The position numbers and the translations under genes were made by a program. The notes under the pieces were generated by a model that worked only from the letters and a program-made list of their open reading frames with translations, was not told where the DNA came from and made no database searches. Of a stretch of 8,587 nucleotides of DNA, positions 6,120 through 8,587 are shown one piece after another. Source of the DNA: Candidatus Limivicinus faecipullorum (GTDB taxonomy: Bacteria > Bacillota > Clostridia > Oscillospirales > Oscillospiraceae); NCBI GenBank assembly GCA_018711755.1, contig DVHY01000001.1, positions 1 to 8,587 of the forward strand, read 5' to 3'. Positions within the stretch are counted from its first letter, which is position 1. Each line of letters starts with the position of its first letter.

Positions 6120-8435
6120 TTACCAGATGAACATATTGTCTCCGCCGCCGCTGAGGAAGGGGTCGTCCGCACCGCTGCCGCCCCAGTTGCCGGAGGAATC
6201 GCCGCCCCAGATATCGCCGGTGGTGCCGCCGCCCCAAATATCGCCGGTAGTGCCGCCGGTCCAGTTGTCGCTGAACTGGTCGCCGCCGATGATGGTGCCG
6301 CCGGTGCTGCCGGTGTCGGGGTCGGTGGTGATGAAGTCATCCAGATATTCGTCTTCCTCCGGGTCGGTATAGCCGAAGATACCTGTGTTCTCCCCGCTGA
6401 GATAGGGGTAAGTGAAGGACTTCCAGGCCAGCCCGTCGTGGAGGGGAGACATGACCTTCTTCCACAGCTGGGCAGCCGGGTTGCCGCTGACCTGTATAGC
6501 CTCCTGCTGGTCGTAGCCGGTCCACACGGCGGCCACATAGTAGGGGGTGCAGCCTACGAACCAACGGTCCATATACTGGCCGGAGCTGCCGGTCTTGCCG
6601 GCCACGGGGACGCTCCACAGGGCGGCCTCGGTGCCGGTGCCGTGCTCCACGGCGTTTTGCAGCATATAGGTGAGGGTATAGGCGGTGTTGGGCTCGAAAG
6701 CCTGTATGGTGCGGGGGGTATTGTCGATGACGATGCTGCCCTCGCTGTCGGTAAGCATGGTGTAGGTGCGGCTGTAGGTGAAGATACCGTCGTTGACGAT
6801 GGAGCAGTAGGCCTGGGCCATCTCCCGCACGGTGCAGCCGTTATAGAACTGACCCAGGGACATGGGGGCGTAGGCGATGTCGTGCTCCGGCACCAGGCTG
6901 GTGAAGCCCAGGTGGTTGACCAGATAGTCGTAGGAGGTCTGGGGACCCTGAGGCAGGATATCCACTATCTGGGCAGCAACGGTGTTGATGGAGTATTGCA
7001 GGGCGGTGTAAATGGTGACCAGGCCCATATAGCTGCGGCTGTCGTTGGCGGGCAGCCAGTCGATGCCGTTGAGCACCACGTTGGGGGAGTCCATGACCGT
7101 GGTCTCCGGGGTGATGAGGCCCAGGTCGATGGCCGGGCCGTAAGCGGACAGGGGCTTGATGGAGGAGCCGGGGGGCCGCTTGGTGCCGGTGGCCCGGTTC
7201 AGACCGAAGTTGATGGTCTTTTCTCCCACGCCGCCGCTGAGACCCAGGATGCGCCCGTCATAGGGGTCCATGACGACGATGGCGCTCTGGAGCTGCTGGT
7301 CGCTGCCCCAGGTGTTGGGTATGGCTTCCAGGTCGGTGTAGATGGCGTCGATATTGTTCTGGACGTTTATATCCAGGCAGGTGTAGACATTGTAGCCGCC
7401 GTTATACAGCAGGGTCTTGGCGGTGTCCTCGCTGATGCCCTTGAGCTGCATCAGGTCCTTGACCACATCGTCGATGACCACCTCGGTATAGTAGGAGTAG
7501 ATGGTCTGGGAATACTCCTCCCCGGGGCTGCGGGTGAAGACCAGTTCCTCCGCCACTGCGTCCTTGTACTGCTGGTAGTCGATGTAACCCTGCTCGTACA
7601 TCTCCCTGAGTATGGTCTCCTGGCGGTCCTTGTTGTTCTGCTCGTTATAGAAGGGGTCGTAATAGGTGGGCAGGTTGGTGATGCCCACGATGGCGGCGCA
7701 CTCGGCCAGGGTCAGGTCCTTGGCGTCCTTGCCGAAGTAGGTCTGGGCGGCCATCTGAACGCCGTAGGCGCCCTGCCCGAAGTAGACGGCGTTGAGATAC
7801 CACTCCACTATCTCCTGCTTGTCATAACGCTTCTCCAGCTCAAGGGCTCCGAATATTTCCGAGAGCTTGCGCTGGATGGTGACGTCGTCCTTGCCGGTAA
7901 GGTTCTTTATCAGCTGCTGGGTGATGGTGGAACCGCCGTAGCTGGTGTCCATTTTGGCGAACATGGTGACGAAGGCGCCGGCAGTGCGGTACCAGTCCAC
8001 GCCCTTGTGCTCATAAAAGCGTTTGTCTTCAATGGCCACTAGGGCTTTTTCCAGATACCAGGGCAGGTCCTCATAGTCCACCCACACGCGCTTCTCCTTG
8101 CCGGAGAGAGTGGCCAGCTCCCGCCATTCTCCGCTGGCGTCCTGATACCAGAGGGTGCTGGACTCATTGAGCTTCATATCCTCCAGGGACAGGTCGAAGC
8201 TGGGCACCAGGCAGGTCTTTACATAGTAGGCAAAGACGCAGGTGAACATCATTCCCGCCACCAGGAAGATGAGCAGTATGGTGCCGATCACCTTCAAAAC
8301 TGCGCCGATGGAGCCGGATATAAGGTCACCGGTGACATTGGCGGCTTTTTTTACAATATACCTTTTATTTTTCGGCGGCTGGGGTTCAGGGCTTTTCTTT
8401 TCGCTGTCCTGAACGTCAGGGCTCTTTTTGCTCAT
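6120..8435 (-). CDS. Class A penicillin-binding protein (PBP1A type: glycosyltransferase plus transpeptidase)
   Basis: The 771-aa bifunctional peptidoglycan synthase polymerises lipid II and cross-links peptide stems outside the membrane. A basic cytoplasmic tail (1-47) precedes one TM anchor (about 48-71). The GT51 domain (about 95-270) has AIEDKRFYEHKGVD with catalytic E136, GGSTITQQLIKNL (167-179), RKLSEIFGALELE (189-201) and EWYLNAVYFGQGAYG (211-225). The transpeptidase domain (about 380-670) has S424-S-I-K427 (active serine 424), S482-I-N484 and K614-T-G-S617. All key residues are present. A tail of about 85 residues is acidic, then Gly/Trp-rich (GGTTGDIWG repeats). ATG 8435 is preceded by AAAGGAGG with a long 12-nt spacing, and the ribosome site can pair in a small hairpin. 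Its promoter is predicted at 8516-8524 and it ends before a hairpin pair, so it appears to be a single-gene unit. It is clearly PBP class A; which paralog is not determinable. Confidence 0.97.
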   Translation of the reverse strand: MSKKSPDVQDSEKKSPEPQPPKNKRYIVKKAANVTGDLISGSIGAVLKVIGTILLIFLVAGMMFTCVFAYYVKTCLVPSFDLSLEDMKLNESSTLWYQDASGEWRELATLSGKEKRVWVDYEDLPWYLEKALVAIEDKRFYEHKGVDWYRTAGAFVTMFAKMDTSYGGSTITQQLIKNLTGKDDVTIQRKLSEIFGALELEKRYDKQEIVEWYLNAVYFGQGAYGVQMAAQTYFGKDAKDLTLAECAAIVGITNLPTYYDPFYNEQNNKDRQETILREMYEQGYIDYQQYKDAVAEELVFTRSPGEEYSQTIYSYYTEVVIDDVVKDLMQLKGISEDTAKTLLYNGGYNVYTCLDINVQNNIDAIYTDLEAIPNTWGSDQQLQSAIVVMDPYDGRILGLSGGVGEKTINFGLNRATGTKRPPGSSIKPLSAYGPAIDLGLITPETTVMDSPNVVLNGIDWLPANDSRSYMGLVTIYTALQYSINTVAAQIVDILPQGPQTSYDYLVNHLGFTSLVPEHDIAYAPMSLGQFYNGCTVREMAQAYCSIVNDGIFTYSRTYTMLTDSEGSIVIDNTPRTIQAFEPNTAYTLTYMLQNAVEHGTGTEAALWSVPVAGKTGSSGQYMDRWFVGCTPYYVAAVWTGYDQQEAIQVSGNPAAQLWKKVMSPLHDGLAWKSFTYPYLSGENTGIFGYTDPEEDEYLDDFITTDPDTGSTGGTIIGGDQFSDNWTGGTTGDIWGGGTTGDIWGGDSSGNWGGSGADDPFLSGGGDNMFIW
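6202..6255 (-). repeat. Tandem 27-bp duplication in the PBP tail
   Basis: Two adjacent 27-bp units (6202-6228 and 6229-6255) differ at two positions and encode successive copies of GGTTGDIWG near residues 727-745. A degenerate, shorter relative at 6178-6201 encodes GGDSSGNWG-like residues. The unit keeps the reading frame, so copy number could vary without breaking the gene. Confidence 0.85.
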
Positions 8436-8440
8436 TAAAA

Positions 8441-8455
8441 AAAGGCGCCTCCTTT
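8441..8455 (-). promoter_or_regulatory. Ribosome binding site of the PBP gene inside a small hairpin
   Basis: On the - strand AAAGG-AGGCG-CCTTT can fold as a 5-bp stem with a 5-nt loop, placing the Shine-Dalgarno GGAGG (8452-8448) half in the stem and half in the loop. GGCGCC within it is also self-complementary. The site lies 12 nt before ATG, longer than the usual 5-9. Translation may be modest or structure-dependent; the stem is weak. Confidence 0.4.
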
Positions 8456-8515
8456 ATGCTAGACTGTATCAAATGCCCAAGGCGCAGGCTTTAAAACATA
8501 TAGATACATTTTGCC

Positions 8516-8524
8516 ATTATACCA
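8516..8524 (-). promoter_or_regulatory. Extended -10 promoter for the PBP gene
   Basis: On the - strand TGG-TATAAT (8524-8516) gives a perfect -10 with an extended TGn. No good -35 is found 16-18 nt upstream (TACCGC region); a TTTACA is present but 30 nt away. Transcription would start near 8509, leaving a leader of about 75 nt before ATG 8435. Confidence 0.65.
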
Positions 8525-8587
8525 CAGCTTTCCGCACAGCGGTAGAGAAAATGTAAATTTTTTCTTTAGAAAGGGCCTGCCACATCC

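Noticed and set aside
6069..8042. 657-aa open frame on the + strand opposite the PBP gene
   Set aside because: It is antisense to a gene with every catalytic motif of class A PBPs, is Gly/Val/Ala-rich as expected for a GC-rich shadow, and has no domain signature.

Overview
The window has the look of a fairly GC-rich, low-GC-phylum (Bacillota) genome, most likely a gut-type clostridium near Oscillospiraceae. Pointers are strong GGAGG-type ribosome binding sites, a TTG start, sigma-A type promoters, intrinsic terminators, a class A PBP with a Gly-rich tail, a secreted SH3b-NlpC/P60 hydrolase, and a ~93-residue protein of a kind I associate with Clostridia. The taxon is an inference; no rRNA or marker gene is present.

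Left half (1-3550, + strand): an operon of at least three tandem paralogous polytopic membrane proteins. Only the last ~31 codons of the first lie in the window; the other two are complete (565 and 575 aa). Both have the layout expected of GT-C fold glycosyltransferases: an acidic pair in the first outer loop, about 11 membrane helices, an Arg-Tyr outer-loop motif and an extracytoplasmic C-terminal domain. They probably act on lipid-linked sugars at the outer face of the membrane. No neighbour in view identifies the substrate. A long near-perfect hairpin at 3594-3647 closes the operon.

Middle (3551-4005): no intact gene. It holds the operon terminator, a decayed small lipoprotein gene (frameshifted near its start and at its end), and an 18-bp GC-rich hairpin between the convergent transcription units.

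Right half (4006-8435, all - strand): cell wall genes. From upstream to downstream these are a class A bifunctional penicillin-binding protein (771 aa), then hairpins and a good sigma-A promoter, then a small conserved-looking protein with a TTG start, and 23 nt further a secreted four-SH3b NlpC/P60 peptidoglycan endopeptidase. The PBP builds peptidoglycan and the NlpC/P60 enzyme cuts peptide stems. The small protein is co-transcribed with the hydrolase and is unassigned.

I found no CRISPR array, tRNA, rRNA, insertion sequence or defence system. The points most worth a second look are the tandem GT-C-like paralogs, the small protein tied to the hydrolase, and the lipoprotein remnant.
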